The notes beneath the pieces were generated by a model, which was given only the letters and a program-made list of their open reading frames with translations, did no database searches and had not been told where the DNA came from. Made by a program: the position numbers and the translations under genes. Positions 1-9,164 of a DNA stretch of 64,000 bases are shown piece by piece. Source of the stretch: Chitinophagales bacterium (GTDB taxonomy: Bacteria; Bacteroidota; Bacteroidia; Chitinophagales; LD1); assembly GCA_016786765.1 (NCBI GenBank), contig JAEUUZ010000019.1, forward strand, positions 62,001 to 126,000, read 5' to 3'. The number at the start of each line of letters is the position of its first letter. Position 1 is the stretch's first letter.

Positions 1-991
1 GCATGGTGTTGAATCCTTCTAGAATCTTTTCTTTCACTGCACCGGTAGTAACGTTAAAGCCGTTCTCAACTAGCTCAATCCATTCTGTTTGCTCACGCAT
101 GGTTACGCAATTTTTCTGAAAGAAAAATGCTTCTTTCTGCAATCCTCCGCTATCTGTCATAACCAATTTAGCATTGGCCGTTAATTGCACCATATCAATG
201 TATCCAACCGGATCAATGATAGTAAATTCAGGTGTTACACCTTGTTGTTCTAAAATTTTTCGGGTACGTGGATGTAATGGAATTACTACACGTACTCTTG
301 CATTTATCTCATTAAGTGCCGAAACAATATTCTTTAAATTGTGCTCGTCATCAGTATTCTCTTGTCGGTGAATAGTTGCTAAAACATATTCGTTTTTTGC
401 AACTCCTAAATCGGCCAAAACAGTTGACGAAACCTCCGCCTTTTTCGCATAAAACAAAGCGGCATCATACATAACATCGCCCGTTCGCACTACATCACAA
501 GGAATATTAGCATAACCTTCATTCGTTAAGTTTTTAACGGCCGTATCTGTGGGGCAGAACAAATAATCTGAAATTCGATCCGTTAAAATTCGGTTTACCT
601 CTTCAGGCATACGCATATTAAACGAACGGAGTCCGGCTTCCACATGTGCTACTTTTATGTGCATCTTCTTTGCAGCCAAAGCACCAGCTAATGTTGAATT
701 GGTATCGCCATACACTAACAAAACATCAGGCTTTTCTATTACTAACACTTTCTCTATTTCTTCTATCATCCGTCCAGTCATCGCGCCATGCGATAATGAA
801 TGGATCTCCAAATTATACTTTGGGGTAGGAATTTCCATTTCATCGAAAAAAATATCGCTCATATTTTTATCGAAATGCTGTCCGGTATGCACTATTACTT
901 CCTCCACACCGGCAAAACTTTTTACAGCTCTGCTGAATGCCGAAGCTTTAATAAACTGTGGACGTGCACCTACTATTGTTAAAATTTTCAT
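1..991 (-). CDS. wecB: UDP-N-acetylglucosamine 2-epimerase (non-hydrolysing), partial
   Basis: Interconverts UDP-GlcNAc and UDP-ManNAc in the cytoplasm, feeding ManNAc-type sugars into surface polysaccharide. Reading the minus strand from the ATG at 991-989 gives an open frame of about 330 residues that runs off the left edge of the window without a stop, so the C-terminus (roughly 40-50 residues in this family) is missing. Visible family motifs are an N-terminal GARPQFIKA, then GQHFD, GDTNS, HVEAGLRS, PEEVNR and THRQEN, and HP in the nucleotide-sugar binding half. The next gene upstream in transcription, the glycosyltransferase ending at 1035, lies 43 bases away on the same strand, so a shared polysaccharide operon is likely. 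Family assignment is firm; the specific pathway product is inference. Confidence 0.93.
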   Translation of the reverse strand, partial: MKILTIVGARPQFIKASAFSRAVKSFAGVEEVIVHTGQHFDKNMSDIFFDEMEIPTPKYNLEIHSLSHGAMTGRMIEEIEKVLVIEKPDVLLVYGDTNSTLAGALAAKKMHIKVAHVEAGLRSFNMRMPEEVNRILTDRISDYLFCPTDTAVKNLTNEGYANIPCDVVRTGDVMYDAALFYAKKAEVSSTVLADLGVAKNEYVLATIHRQENTDDEHNLKNIVSALNEINARVRVVIPLHPRTRKILEQQGVTPEFTIIDPVGYIDMVQLTANAKLVMTDSGGLQKEAFFFQKNCVTMREQTEWIELVENGFNVTTGAVKEKILEGFNTM

Positions 992-1034
992 TACCGTAAT
1001 TTGATTGCAATTATAAAAAAAGGAAACGGATCCG

Positions 1035-2342
1035 TTACTTCTTCGTTAGTTCATCCAAAATACTGGCCATCTTACAGGTCAATGTTCGTCTGGAATATCG
1101 CGAAATATTAGCTGATGTAGCCACTAACTGCTGCTGTAAATACAAGTTATACCAAGCAATTAATTGTTGTTTCACCTGTGTTACTTCATCATAACCTACA
1201 ACTATACCCGACCCGGCATTATCTATAATCTCAGCAGCATCGCCATCCTTAGGACCAATACATAAAATTGGGCGATTAGACGCCAAATACTCGAATATTT
1301 TTCCGGTTAGAATAGACTTGTTGTTCCAGGTATTATTAATCACTAACAATAATACCTGCGATTGATTCTGCATGCGCAACGCTTCCGCATGTTTCACATA
1401 GCCTACATAATTTACCAATGCTTCTATGCCAAGCTCCTGAACCGACTGCTGCACGGATGCCTCAGGTTTTCCAACCAACTTTACTTCAACATCGTTAATC
1501 AATGGATGATTCTCTTCTTTCAATGCTTTTAGTGCTTTCCACAACACTTTAGGGTCGCGGGCATTGTTCATTGTTCCAATATAGGTGATTGTGAATTTCT
1601 CATCTAAGGTCAAACTCAAATCCGCTTTATCGCTCTCATCAAAACCATTTGTTATTACCTCAGTTCGTGTAGTCGATATTTGTTTTAAGTCTTCTGCCAT
1701 GGTTTTTCCAATAGGAGTAATCACATCGCAAGTATCAAGCACTTTCTTTTCGAGAGATTTATGTCGCCTATCGGCAAGCCAAGTTAAATTCAGTTCTTTG
1801 TAAAAATCAATTTGCGTCCATTGGTCGCGATAGTCTACTATCCACGGCAAACCAAACTCTTCTTTAACGCCCAAAGCAATCAAGTGACAAGAATGTGGCG
1901 GACCGGTGGAAACTATAGCATCGACCGGATGTTGTGTTAAATAATCAGACAAATAACGCACCGATGGTTTCACCCAAAAACAACGCGCATCGGGGATAAA
2001 AAAGTTACCTCGAACAAACACGCCAATCTTCTCTTTCCAACTCCATTTCTTGCCCTCCGACAAAAAATTCGCATCAATTTTTTCACCCTTCTTTTTACCG
2101 GTAATAGTCTTATATAAATCGTAAGGCTCCCATATTGGGGTACGAATTACCTCCACTCCTTCCGGCACTTCTTTCGCTAATGTAGGATCTAAAATGGGAT
2201 AATCGCCATTGGACACTGTGTATACCACAGGCTCCCAGCCAAATTCGCGGAAATACTTCACAAACTTCACCCATCGTTGCACTCCACCACCTCCGGCAGG
2301 CGTCCAGTAATAGGATATGATGAGCACTCGTTTACGCTGCAT
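1035..2342 (-). CDS. Glycosyltransferase (GT4-like, GT-B fold)
   Basis: Predicted cytoplasmic glycosyltransferase that moves a sugar from a nucleotide-sugar donor to a growing surface glycan. I start it at the ATG at 2342 (435 aa, beginning MQRKRVLIISYYWTP). The longer frame to 2393 lies inside the upstream gene and adds residues unlike the family. The N-terminal half has the GGGGVQRW glycine loop typical of GT4 acceptor domains. The C-terminal half has a donor-site pattern (TGKIFEYLASNRPIL near residue 365, with the conserved glutamate). The start overlaps the end of the YfhO-like gene by 11 bases, which suggests translational coupling. Donor and acceptor sugars cannot be told from sequence. 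Confidence 0.88.
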   Translation of the reverse strand: MQRKRVLIISYYWTPAGGGGVQRWVKFVKYFREFGWEPVVYTVSNGDYPILDPTLAKEVPEGVEVIRTPIWEPYDLYKTITGKKKGEKIDANFLSEGKKWSWKEKIGVFVRGNFFIPDARCFWVKPSVRYLSDYLTQHPVDAIVSTGPPHSCHLIALGVKEEFGLPWIVDYRDQWTQIDFYKELNLTWLADRRHKSLEKKVLDTCDVITPIGKTMAEDLKQISTTRTEVITNGFDESDKADLSLTLDEKFTITYIGTMNNARDPKVLWKALKALKEENHPLINDVEVKLVGKPEASVQQSVQELGIEALVNYVGYVKHAEALRMQNQSQVLLLVINNTWNNKSILTGKIFEYLASNRPILCIGPKDGDAAEIIDNAGSGIVVGYDEVTQVKQQLIAWYNLYLQQQLVATSANISRYSRRTLTCKMASILDELTKK

Positions 2343-4836
2343 CTTCTGTTTTACCCTTTTTATTTCTGAATTCCATGAACAAGGCGAACGCAAACAACAA
2401 CAAGATCAACGAAGAACTCGCCATGGCAATGGTTTCACCGGTGTAATATGATTTCGGTTGGAACTTAAACTCAATCTCATGCGCCCCTGCCGGTACATTC
2501 AAAGCACGTAAAACATAATTGGCTCTTGAGATTGGCGCTTCCTTACCATCAATGGTTGCGACCCATCCCGGAGCGTAATATATCTCAGAGAAAATTGCTA
2601 ACGACTGTTTGGCATTACTGGTTTTGTATTTCAAATCGTTCGGCTGGTAAGCCACCAACTGAATAGAAGCCGAAGAATCAAAACCCTCTTGCACACCTTT
2701 CAAATTGTCTGCAAAACGTTTGTCAACATAAGCTATCTGACGTGGATCAATTTTGTCCAATGACTTCAACTCTTCATCTGCATTAGCGACAACTTTATGT
2801 GCAGGTACAAACCAAGCATTCCCACATGCGCCAGGATTTTGTTGCGCCATCGGAGCTCCACCCTGACCTTGCACAATAAAGTATTTCGTATTCAACATAT
2901 CGAACACACCCATATTACCTTTTGCAATGTGTGCATCAATCAATTCTTGATATCTTCTCAATTTCGCAGCATGATAGCCTCCTATTGATTTATGGTGATA
3001 AGATGTAGACGCATCGTTAAATGAATTCACTGTTGTATTATACACTCTATAATTCAACGATTGATCGGCTAAAATTTGCTCATCAGCCGGTGATTTTTGG
3101 AAACGAGCATTCATTTGATTATTCTCCACAAAAACATTTTCGTTAACGAAACGCTTACCCACTCCGGCCATGTCGAACAACACCAAAACAGCAACACCAC
3201 CTATCACCAAATTTTTACTCAATTTATCTTGAACGTATGCCCAAATCAAACCACCCGTTAACGCAATCAATAAAAACGAACGGAATGCATCGCCACGCAT
3301 CAACGAAGCTCTGTCTTCGCGAAGTGCAGGCAATGCCATTTCCCAAAACTGACCTTTCAACTCGGCATCACCGGCACTGGTAAAACTGAATAAGGATGGG
3401 CCTAAAATGGCAATCAACAAACTCAAACCTGCAGTAATACCCAGAGAAATGTAGAGTCCATTAATTAATTTTTCTTTATCCATTTTTTCCGACAAAACTT
3501 TAGAAAGCGCATAAACACCAAGCAAAGGCACTGTTAGTTGCGCAATCACCAACACCATGGTTACTGTTCTGAATTTGTTGTACCCCGGGAAGAAGTTGAA
3601 AAACAAATCGGAAAACCATTGCAAGTTATGTCCGAATGATAACAACACCGATAACAATGTTGCCACGCCCAACCACCAACGCATAGGGCCTTCTACAATA
3701 AACAAACCCAACACAAACAAGAAACACATAATTGCCCCTAAATACACCGGACCCGATGTAAATGGCTGATCACCCCAATAGGTAGGCATTTGTCTGCGAT
3801 ACTGCTCAATTTGTGCTTGTGGAACACCTCCTGCTTGCATCTTTTCCGCTAAGGCACTACTTTCACTTAATTCATAATGCGATGAACCGCCACTAAAATT
3901 CGGAATCATTAAGGTAAATGCTTCTAATTTTCCTAAACTCCATTTGTAAGCATAATCTCTATCCAATCCACCGTTAGATTCTTTGTTGCTGGTCAACTCC
4001 GACTTCCCACGAATCGTTGCATTGCCGTATTCATAGGTACTCCATAGCATCGATAAGTTAGATGCCACACCTATTAATCCTGTAGAAGCCAATAACAATG
4101 AGGAGATAATAAAATGCTTCCAGTCTTTTTCCACTACAACAGTGTACACCAATTGCGCAACACCAAAAACGATTAAAGAAATAATAGAGTAATAAGCAAT
4201 TTGCACGTGGTTCGCATAAATCAACAACGAGAATGCTGCAGCACTTAAAGCTGTTCCTAATAAATATTTGCGTTGCCAAATTAAAAGTGCACCGGCAAAT
4301 GCAAAAGGGGCTAAAGAAATAGCGTGCATTTTTGAGTTGTGGCCCGCTTCCACAATAATGAGGTTGTAAGATGAAAGCGCATAAGCAATGCCCCCTACAA
4401 TGGCCAACCAGGGATTGACTCTGCATACTAACAACAAAATAAAAAAACTGAAACAAGCAATAAATGTGTAAGCTGAATACTCAGGAAAATTCAATGATAT
4501 CAACTGATTTACATATTGCATCATATTTCCTTTGTAGGCCGTTGAAATTTGAAAAGCCGGCATCCCTCCAAACATAGAGTTCGTCCAAAGCGGCTCAGCA
4601 TGGTTCTTTTCACGGAAGTCTTTTACTTCGTGTGCCATACCTTCAAACTGCACAATATCACCTTGCTGAATAACCTTCGAATCGGTTATCATAGGCGAAA
4701 AGAAAATGAAGGTGATAACAATAAACGATAAGATTGCTACTCCGTAAGGAAGCAAACGCGAAAATGGAGAAGGCGCTGAAGTTGTTTCTGCTTTAACGCT
4801 TTTCGTAGTTCCGGTAGCTGCTTTTGTTTTAGACAT
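2332..4836 (-). CDS. YfhO-family multi-spanning membrane protein
   Basis: Large integral membrane protein of the YfhO type, a GT-C-like family linked to lipid or polymer glycosylation. Starting at the ATG at 4836 (MSKTKAATGTT) gives 834 aa; the frame extends to 4971 but those extra residues look non-coding and run into the globin gene. After a basic, Ala/Thr-rich N-terminus there are about a dozen hydrophobic segments through residue 600. A soluble extracytoplasmic domain of about 200 residues follows, with the YfhO-typical phrase YYAPGWVATIDGKEAPI, then a last membrane helix and a charged tail. It overlaps the glycosyltransferase gene and probably acts with it in surface glycan assembly. The exact reaction is unknown. 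Confidence 0.85.
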   Translation of the reverse strand: MSKTKAATGTTKSVKAETTSAPSPFSRLLPYGVAILSFIVITFIFFSPMITDSKVIQQGDIVQFEGMAHEVKDFREKNHAEPLWTNSMFGGMPAFQISTAYKGNMMQYVNQLISLNFPEYSAYTFIACFSFFILLLVCRVNPWLAIVGGIAYALSSYNLIIVEAGHNSKMHAISLAPFAFAGALLIWQRKYLLGTALSAAAFSLLIYANHVQIAYYSIISLIVFGVAQLVYTVVVEKDWKHFIISSLLLASTGLIGVASNLSMLWSTYEYGNATIRGKSELTSNKESNGGLDRDYAYKWSLGKLEAFTLMIPNFSGGSSHYELSESSALAEKMQAGGVPQAQIEQYRRQMPTYWGDQPFTSGPVYLGAIMCFLFVLGLFIVEGPMRWWLGVATLLSVLLSFGHNLQWFSDLFFNFFPGYNKFRTVTMVLVIAQLTVPLLGVYALSKVLSEKMDKEKLINGLYISLGITAGLSLLIAILGPSLFSFTSAGDAELKGQFWEMALPALREDRASLMRGDAFRSFLLIALTGGLIWAYVQDKLSKNLVIGGVAVLVLFDMAGVGKRFVNENVFVENNQMNARFQKSPADEQILADQSLNYRVYNTTVNSFNDASTSYHHKSIGGYHAAKLRRYQELIDAHIAKGNMGVFDMLNTKYFIVQGQGGAPMAQQNPGACGNAWFVPAHKVVANADEELKSLDKIDPRQIAYVDKRFADNLKGVQEGFDSSASIQLVAYQPNDLKYKTSNAKQSLAIFSEIYYAPGWVATIDGKEAPISRANYVLRALNVPAGAHEIEFKFQPKSYYTGETIAMASSSLILLLFAFALFMEFRNKKGKTEDAA

Positions 4837-4888
4837 GCGATTGTGTTTTGGGTAAAAATAGAAAGATTGAAACGAAAAAAAAGAGACC

Positions 4889-5239
4889 TTATTGTTCAGG
4901 AAATTTTGTGGCGAAGGTCCATGCCATAGTTTGTGCCCGTTGAATCGCCATATCAGCCGTTTCGCCTGCATAATTGGCTAGAATGGTTTCAGTAAACAGG
5001 AATACCCAACGCTCAAAATCACGCTTCGTTAGTGCCATGTGCAAGTGCTTCTCCAGCACACTCCCTTTATACCCTTCCTTGCCGAGTAAAATAAAATTCC
5101 AGAAAGCATACATTCGTGGTAAATGTTTCACAAAATCGGTATGCTCAAAAAAATGACCAATTTGCTCATCTTTTGTAGCTCTGGCATAAAATGCCTGTAC
5201 GAGCTGTTCCACATCGGCTTCAGAAGTTATATCTTTCAT
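4889..5239 (-). CDS. Group III truncated hemoglobin
   Basis: Small cytoplasmic heme protein of the 2-on-2 globin group III family; members bind O2 and NO, and some are tied to nitrosative stress. The 116 residues match the usual 110-130. Features seen are the N-terminal helix with VEQLVQAFYARA, an early FFEHTDF stretch, the LPRMYAFWNFILLG segment, HLHMALTKRDFERWVFLF carrying the candidate proximal histidine, and a C-terminal AxxMAWTF helix. It is separated from the YfhO-like gene by 52 bases and preceded by repeat-like DNA, so I expect its own promoter. The window also carries a denitrification (N2O) cluster at 53-60 kb, but linking the two is inference. Confidence 0.9.
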   Translation of the reverse strand: MKDITSEADVEQLVQAFYARATKDEQIGHFFEHTDFVKHLPRMYAFWNFILLGKEGYKGSVLEKHLHMALTKRDFERWVFLFTETILANYAGETADMAIQRAQTMAWTFATKFPEQ

Positions 5240-5528
5240 TGTTTATGGGTTGAGGGTTATGAGTTGAGGGTTGGAAGTGTATAACAGAGGTTGTGAGATT
5301 ATTCCTTCAAATTTTATACTGATCGCATTTATTCGTAAATCATTATCTGCAATCCCAAAAACAGTAAACATTATAAGCATAAATCTTAAATCATTAAAGT
5401 TCAAAGCTCATTTCCAAATCTTCTATTAAAAAATCCTCTCTCGTCCAAATTATCAAATTCTGAATCTCAATTTCCAAATCCTACACTATCAAATTAGCAC
5501 ATTATCAAATCGACTCATTACCAAATCA
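5240..5528. repeat. Low-complexity intergenic repeats
   Basis: No gene is visible in this 289-base gap. The right half is made of repeated AT-rich words: TTTCCAAATC occurs at 5411-5420 and again at 5471-5480, exactly 60 bases later, and TATCAAAT occurs at 5451, 5487 and 5503, with ATCAAATT at 5528. The left edge carries GTTGAGGGTTATGAGTTGA (5249-5267), whose exact complement recurs at 39488-39506. The repeat runs into the stop codon of the symporter gene at 5529-5531. Function unknown. Confidence 0.7.
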
Positions 5529-6878
5529 TCAAATTGCCTCCTCAAACTCCCCCTCACTCTTCGCAATCACCACAGCCGCCAAACAATTACCTATAACATT
5601 CACCGATGTTCTCGCCATATCCATTATGGCATCTATGCCGAAAATCATATATACCGGCCATTCCGGAATATGAAACGAAGCCACTGTACCCAATAAAATC
5701 ACGAATGAAGCCTTCGCCACACCTGCAACGCCTTTGCTCGTGAGCATGAGCGTAAGCATAATATAGAGTTGCGCATTAATCGATAAATCTATGCCGGCAG
5801 CTTGTGCCACAAATATGGAAGCCAACGAAAGGTAAAGCGTAGTCCCATCCAAATTAAAACTGTAACCCAATGGAATCACAAACGAAGACACCTTTTTATG
5901 CACACCAAATTCTTCTAATGCATGCATAGCTTTCGGCAATGCTGCATCCGAAGAAGCGGTTGCAAAAGCTACAGAAACAGGCTCTTTGATGGCCGATAAA
6001 AATTTCCGAACAGGAATTTTAAAGTACAAAGCGATTGGCAACAATACAAAAAACAAGAAGGCCGTTAATGCACAGAATAGGGTCAACAATAACCAGCCGA
6101 AATTGGCAAAAATGCTTATTCCCATAGTGGCAGTGGTAAACGCAATAGCTCCGAAAACGGCTATAGGCGAGAAATACATAATCAAGTTCGTGAACTTAAA
6201 CATCACCTCACTCAAAATTTCGCCAAAACGCAACACCGGTTTTTTAATTTCTTCGGCACACAACGAAACGGCAATAGCGAACAAAATCGAAAACACTACC
6301 ACCTGCAACACATTGTTTTCTGCAATGGCTTTGGCAATGTTTTCAGGCACAATCTCATAAAGTTGAAAATGCTTTCCGGGATCAGGTAAACCCTCCGGTT
6401 TTTCTAAAGTAGAAGGTGCCACAATGCCCACTCCGGCTTTCGATACGTTAATCGCCACTAATCCAATAAACAAAGCAACCGTTGTCACTAATTCAAAATA
6501 AATAATAGCCTTTACGCCCATTCTACCCAATTGCTTTAAATTCGAATGCCCCGCAATGCCCACCAATAATGTAGCAAAAAGCAATGGTGCAATAATGGTT
6601 TTTATGAGTCGAAGGAAAATCTTTCCGAGCACATTCAATTCCTTTGCATACTGCGGAAAATCGTACCCTATAATCACTCCGCCAATCATAGCGGTGAAGG
6701 TCCAAACAGTAAGCGATTTTTTATGATACGCATAAATACCTAACAATAACAAACCCGATAAACGGATTAAAGTCAGCATATTTTCCGGCATCGACCAAAT
6801 GCCCTCAAAATCAATCAGGGAAAGAAAAAGCGCCAATACTAAAACGCTGATGGCTAAGGCCAAAATCTTTTTTTGCAT
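5529..6878 (-). CDS. Dicarboxylate/amino acid:cation symporter (DAACS family)
   Basis: Inner-membrane secondary transporter of the GltP/DctA family, importing glutamate, aspartate or C4-dicarboxylates with H+ or Na+. Length is 449 aa, normal for the family. It has about eight hydrophobic segments. The serine-rich hairpin motif is present as SVAFATASSDAALPKAM (around residues 300-316), followed by the FVIPLGYSFNLDGTTLY segment and by a GVAGVAKASFVIL stretch near residue 385. All of these form the substrate and cation site in characterised members. It stands alone between two repeat-bearing gaps. Substrate cannot be fixed from sequence. Confidence 0.93.
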   Translation of the reverse strand: MQKKILALAISVLVLALFLSLIDFEGIWSMPENMLTLIRLSGLLLLGIYAYHKKSLTVWTFTAMIGGVIIGYDFPQYAKELNVLGKIFLRLIKTIIAPLLFATLLVGIAGHSNLKQLGRMGVKAIIYFELVTTVALFIGLVAINVSKAGVGIVAPSTLEKPEGLPDPGKHFQLYEIVPENIAKAIAENNVLQVVVFSILFAIAVSLCAEEIKKPVLRFGEILSEVMFKFTNLIMYFSPIAVFGAIAFTTATMGISIFANFGWLLLTLFCALTAFLFFVLLPIALYFKIPVRKFLSAIKEPVSVAFATASSDAALPKAMHALEEFGVHKKVSSFVIPLGYSFNLDGTTLYLSLASIFVAQAAGIDLSINAQLYIMLTLMLTSKGVAGVAKASFVILLGTVASFHIPEWPVYMIFGIDAIMDMARTSVNVIGNCLAAVVIAKSEGEFEEAI

Positions 6879-6901
6879 ACCTTTTCTTTTAATGCTTAAA
6901 T

Positions 6902-7033
6902 CAATTTAACGATGGAGCAATGGAATAATTCTACAATCTATTAATGGAACATTACTCGGACAGTATTGTTAAATTGCTTCATTGTTAAATTGTTCTATCC
7001 TCTAATCTCCGACAACTCTCACACCCTCAACCC
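6902..7033. repeat. Intergenic inverted and direct repeats
   Basis: The gap between the symporter and rlmB holds a 12-base direct repeat (ATTGTTAAATTG at 6965-6976 and 6981-6992). It also holds a 19-base near-perfect inverted pair, 6902-6920 against 6974-6992, with 17 of 19 positions matching. The right end is a run of CCCTCAAC words (7023-7038) that belongs to the same family as the copies at 5249 and 39488 and includes the rlmB stop codon. No gene seen. Confidence 0.65.
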
Positions 7034-7783
7034 TCAACTTCTCTGCTTTGCTGCTTCATACAAAATAATCCCCGCACTCACCGATACATTCAGCGATTCG
7101 GTTTTTCCTTTCATAGGTATAGCCACAAAACCATCGAGATATTTTTTGATTTGCGGAGCGATACCTTCGCCTTCAGCACCCATTACAATGGCAATCGGCT
7201 GGTTCAAATCTTCTTGCGCAACAGGAACCGCATTCGTTAAATCGGCTCCCACCACACGAATACCATTGGCTTTGATATATTTAATCACTGTCAAAATACT
7301 CTGCTCGCGGCACACCGGAATATTCATCAATGCTCCGGCAGATACTTTTAATGCTACTGCATTAATTTGAGCAGAACCGGTTTGCTGCATCACAATACCA
7401 TGCGCCCCCATACTTTCAGCCGAACGGGCAATAGCACCCAAATTATGTACATCTGTGATGCCATCCAGCACTATAATTAAGGGATCTTCCTTTCGATCGT
7501 GGGCGTATTGAATAATATCGTCAATCGTGCAATAATCAATCAAAGGCATAAAACCGATTATCCCCTGGTGGTTTGCCTCTCGGATTCGATTTTTATATAA
7601 AACATCCTCAATTTTCTCTTTGGGAACGGCCTGAAGCACCACCTTTTTCTGGCGCGCCAGCTTGCTTATCTCTTCCAGCTCAGGACTTTGCGAGCTTTTC
7701 AGCACCATAATCTTGTCAAAGCGCCTATCGCTCTGCAATGCATCTAAAATCGGTTTCCGACCGAAAATTATTGTTTCTTCCAT
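7034..7783 (-). CDS. rlmB: 23S rRNA 2'-O-ribose methyltransferase, RlmB/SpoU type
   Basis: SAM-dependent SpoU-family enzyme that methylates a ribose in 23S rRNA (G2251 in E. coli). I choose the ATG at 7783, giving 249 aa; a GTG six bases upstream is also possible. The N-terminal substrate-binding domain starts with IFGRKPILDAL. The C-terminal knotted SPOUT domain shows the three family motifs: LDGITDVHNLGAIARSAE (Asn and Arg of motif 1), VMGAEGEGIAP (motif 2) and IPMKGKTESLNVSVSAGI (motif 3). The stop codon at 7034-7036 is embedded in a CCCTCAAC-type repeat. Family certain; target nucleotide inferred. Confidence 0.93.
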   Translation of the reverse strand: MEETIIFGRKPILDALQSDRRFDKIMVLKSSQSPELEEISKLARQKKVVLQAVPKEKIEDVLYKNRIREANHQGIIGFMPLIDYCTIDDIIQYAHDRKEDPLIIVLDGITDVHNLGAIARSAESMGAHGIVMQQTGSAQINAVALKVSAGALMNIPVCREQSILTVIKYIKANGIRVVGADLTNAVPVAQEDLNQPIAIVMGAEGEGIAPQIKKYLDGFVAIPMKGKTESLNVSVSAGIILYEAAKQRS

Positions 7784-7857
7784 TGCCACAAACGTACATA
7801 ATTTTGTTGGGTAAGTGGAAGCACGGGGTTATCGATGGGATTTGCCTTGAAAGCAGC

Positions 7858-7887
7858 TTTGAAGTCTCGATTAAAAGCCTATCTTTG
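7858..7887 (+). promoter_or_regulatory. Bacteroidota-type promoter for rplY
   Basis: TTTG at 7858-7861 is followed after 18 bases by TATCTTTG at 7880-7887, matching the Bacteroidota -33/-7 form (TTTG ... TAnnTTTG). Transcription would start near 7894, leaving a leader of about 30 bases before the ATG at 7927. Confidence 0.75.
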
Positions 7888-7926
7888 CCGTCCAAATTTT
7901 TTTTAACCTTAAATCCGAAGTAAAAG

Positions 7927-8517
7927 ATGGAAACAGTATCAATCGCAGCGCAACCGCGTACCGAATTAGGAAAAAAAGCGGCTAAAGCGTTGAGAAAACA
8001 AGGCTTAGTTCCTTGTAATCTTTATGGCGGTAAGGAAACGATTAACTTCTCAGCTCCTTACACTAGCCTTCAACCAATCGTGTTCACACCTGCATTTAAA
8101 ATTGCAGAAATTGAATTGAACGGTAAAAAAATCAAAGCAATCACTAAAGAATTGCAATTCGACCCGGTGAAAGACACCGTTAAACACGTGGATTTCCAAG
8201 AGTTGGTGGACGATATCAAAGTGAAAGTAGAAGTGCCTTTGAAATTAAGCGGAGTACCTGCAGAAGTAGCTATGGGTGCGAAATTAGAGCAAACTATGCG
8301 TAAATTGAAGATTTTCGCTTTGCCTAAACACTTACCTGAAGTAATCGTTGTTGAAGTGGGCGACTTAACTGTTGGTCAAAACAAACGAATTAAAGACATC
8401 CAAATCGAAGGAATTACTTTATTGCACTCTGCATCTATCCCTGTAGCAAGATTAACCTCTTCTCGTGCTTCTAAAGAAGCAGCAGCGGCAGCAGCAGCTT
8501 CAACAGGCAAAAAATAA
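7927..8517 (+). CDS. rplY: Ribosomal protein bL25 (long, CTC-like form)
   Basis: 5S rRNA-binding protein of the large ribosomal subunit. The 196 residues comprise the N-terminal L25 domain (ARTELGKKAAKALRKQG-type start, NLYGG near residue 33, and KELQFDPVKDTVKHVDFQEL near residue 75). The C-terminal TL5/CTC beta domain follows (residues about 95-180), then an Ala-rich tail ending in GKK. Long forms with this second domain are common outside the enterobacteria. It has a clear promoter upstream and a terminator directly after it, so it is probably mostly monocistronic, though pth follows closely. Confidence 0.96.
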   Translation: METVSIAAQPRTELGKKAAKALRKQGLVPCNLYGGKETINFSAPYTSLQPIVFTPAFKIAEIELNGKKIKAITKELQFDPVKDTVKHVDFQELVDDIKVKVEVPLKLSGVPAEVAMGAKLEQTMRKLKIFALPKHLPEVIVVEVGDLTVGQNKRIKDIQIEGITLLHSASIPVARLTSSRASKEAAAAAAASTGKK

Positions 8518-8541
8518 TTTAATCGGTTATTTACTTTTTGT

Positions 8542-8571
8542 AAAAAGCTATCCAAATCGGGTAGCTTTTTT
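8542..8571 (+). terminator. Rho-independent terminator after rplY
   Basis: Twelve-base stem (8542-8553 with 8559-8570, one G-T pair) with a five-base loop and a T-rich 3' arm, 24 bases after the rplY stop. TACTTTTG at 8571-8578 could serve as a -7 element for pth, though no good -33 element is seen. Confidence 0.8.
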
Positions 8572-8594
8572 ACTTTTGGACAACAACAAAAAGC

Positions 8595-9158
8595 ATGTCG
8601 AACTTTTTAATTGCCGGACTGGGAAACATTGGAGAAGAGTACGTGGACACACGCCACAATATCGGTTTCAAAATTGTGGAAGCATTAGCGGCTCAACACA
8701 AAGCAGAATTTCGTCTCGATAAATTGGCCTATGTAGCACAGTTTCGCTTTAAAGGAAAAAACATCACCCTCATCAAACCCACTACCTACATGAATTTGAG
8801 CGGTAAGGCAGTGCGTTACTGGATGCAGGAAGCCAATGTGAAACCCGAAAATATGTTAGCCATTTTGGATGATTTGGCGATTCCATTCGGCACTATTCGC
8901 TTGCGTCCCAAAGGCAGCGATGGCGGACATAACGGATTAAAAGATATAGACGCTACGTTGGGCAACAACCTCTATCCTCGTTTGCGATTTGGCATCGGGA
9001 ATAATTATCACAAAGGCCAGCAAGTGAATTATGTTTTAGGCAAATGGTCGGCTGAAGAAAACAAAGAACTCATCGATAAAATTATTCTGGCAACACAAGC
9101 AACTGAGAGCTTTCTATTTGAAGGGCTTGGAAATGCTATGACGAAATTCAATAAATAA
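8595..9158 (+). CDS. pth: Peptidyl-tRNA hydrolase
   Basis: Cleaves the ester between peptide and tRNA on prematurely released peptidyl-tRNA, recycling tRNA. The 187 residues match the bacterial Pth family. Active-site residues are in place: Asn11 in GLGNIG, the catalytic His21 in DTRHNIGF, Asn67 in PTTYMN, Asp92/Asp93 in ILDDL, and Asn113 in GGHNGLK. The rplY-pth order is conserved in many bacteria and supports the call. The FAH-family gene follows after six bases and may be cotranscribed. Confidence 0.97.
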   Translation: MSNFLIAGLGNIGEEYVDTRHNIGFKIVEALAAQHKAEFRLDKLAYVAQFRFKGKNITLIKPTTYMNLSGKAVRYWMQEANVKPENMLAILDDLAIPFGTIRLRPKGSDGGHNGLKDIDATLGNNLYPRLRFGIGNNYHKGQQVNYVLGKWSAEENKELIDKIILATQATESFLFEGLGNAMTKFNK

Positions 9159-9164
9159 CTACCC

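Noticed and set aside
4836-4971. Extended N-terminus of the YfhO-like protein
   Set aside because: The extra 45 residues overlap the globin gene's end and lack the family's pattern; the ATG at 4836 is the natural start.
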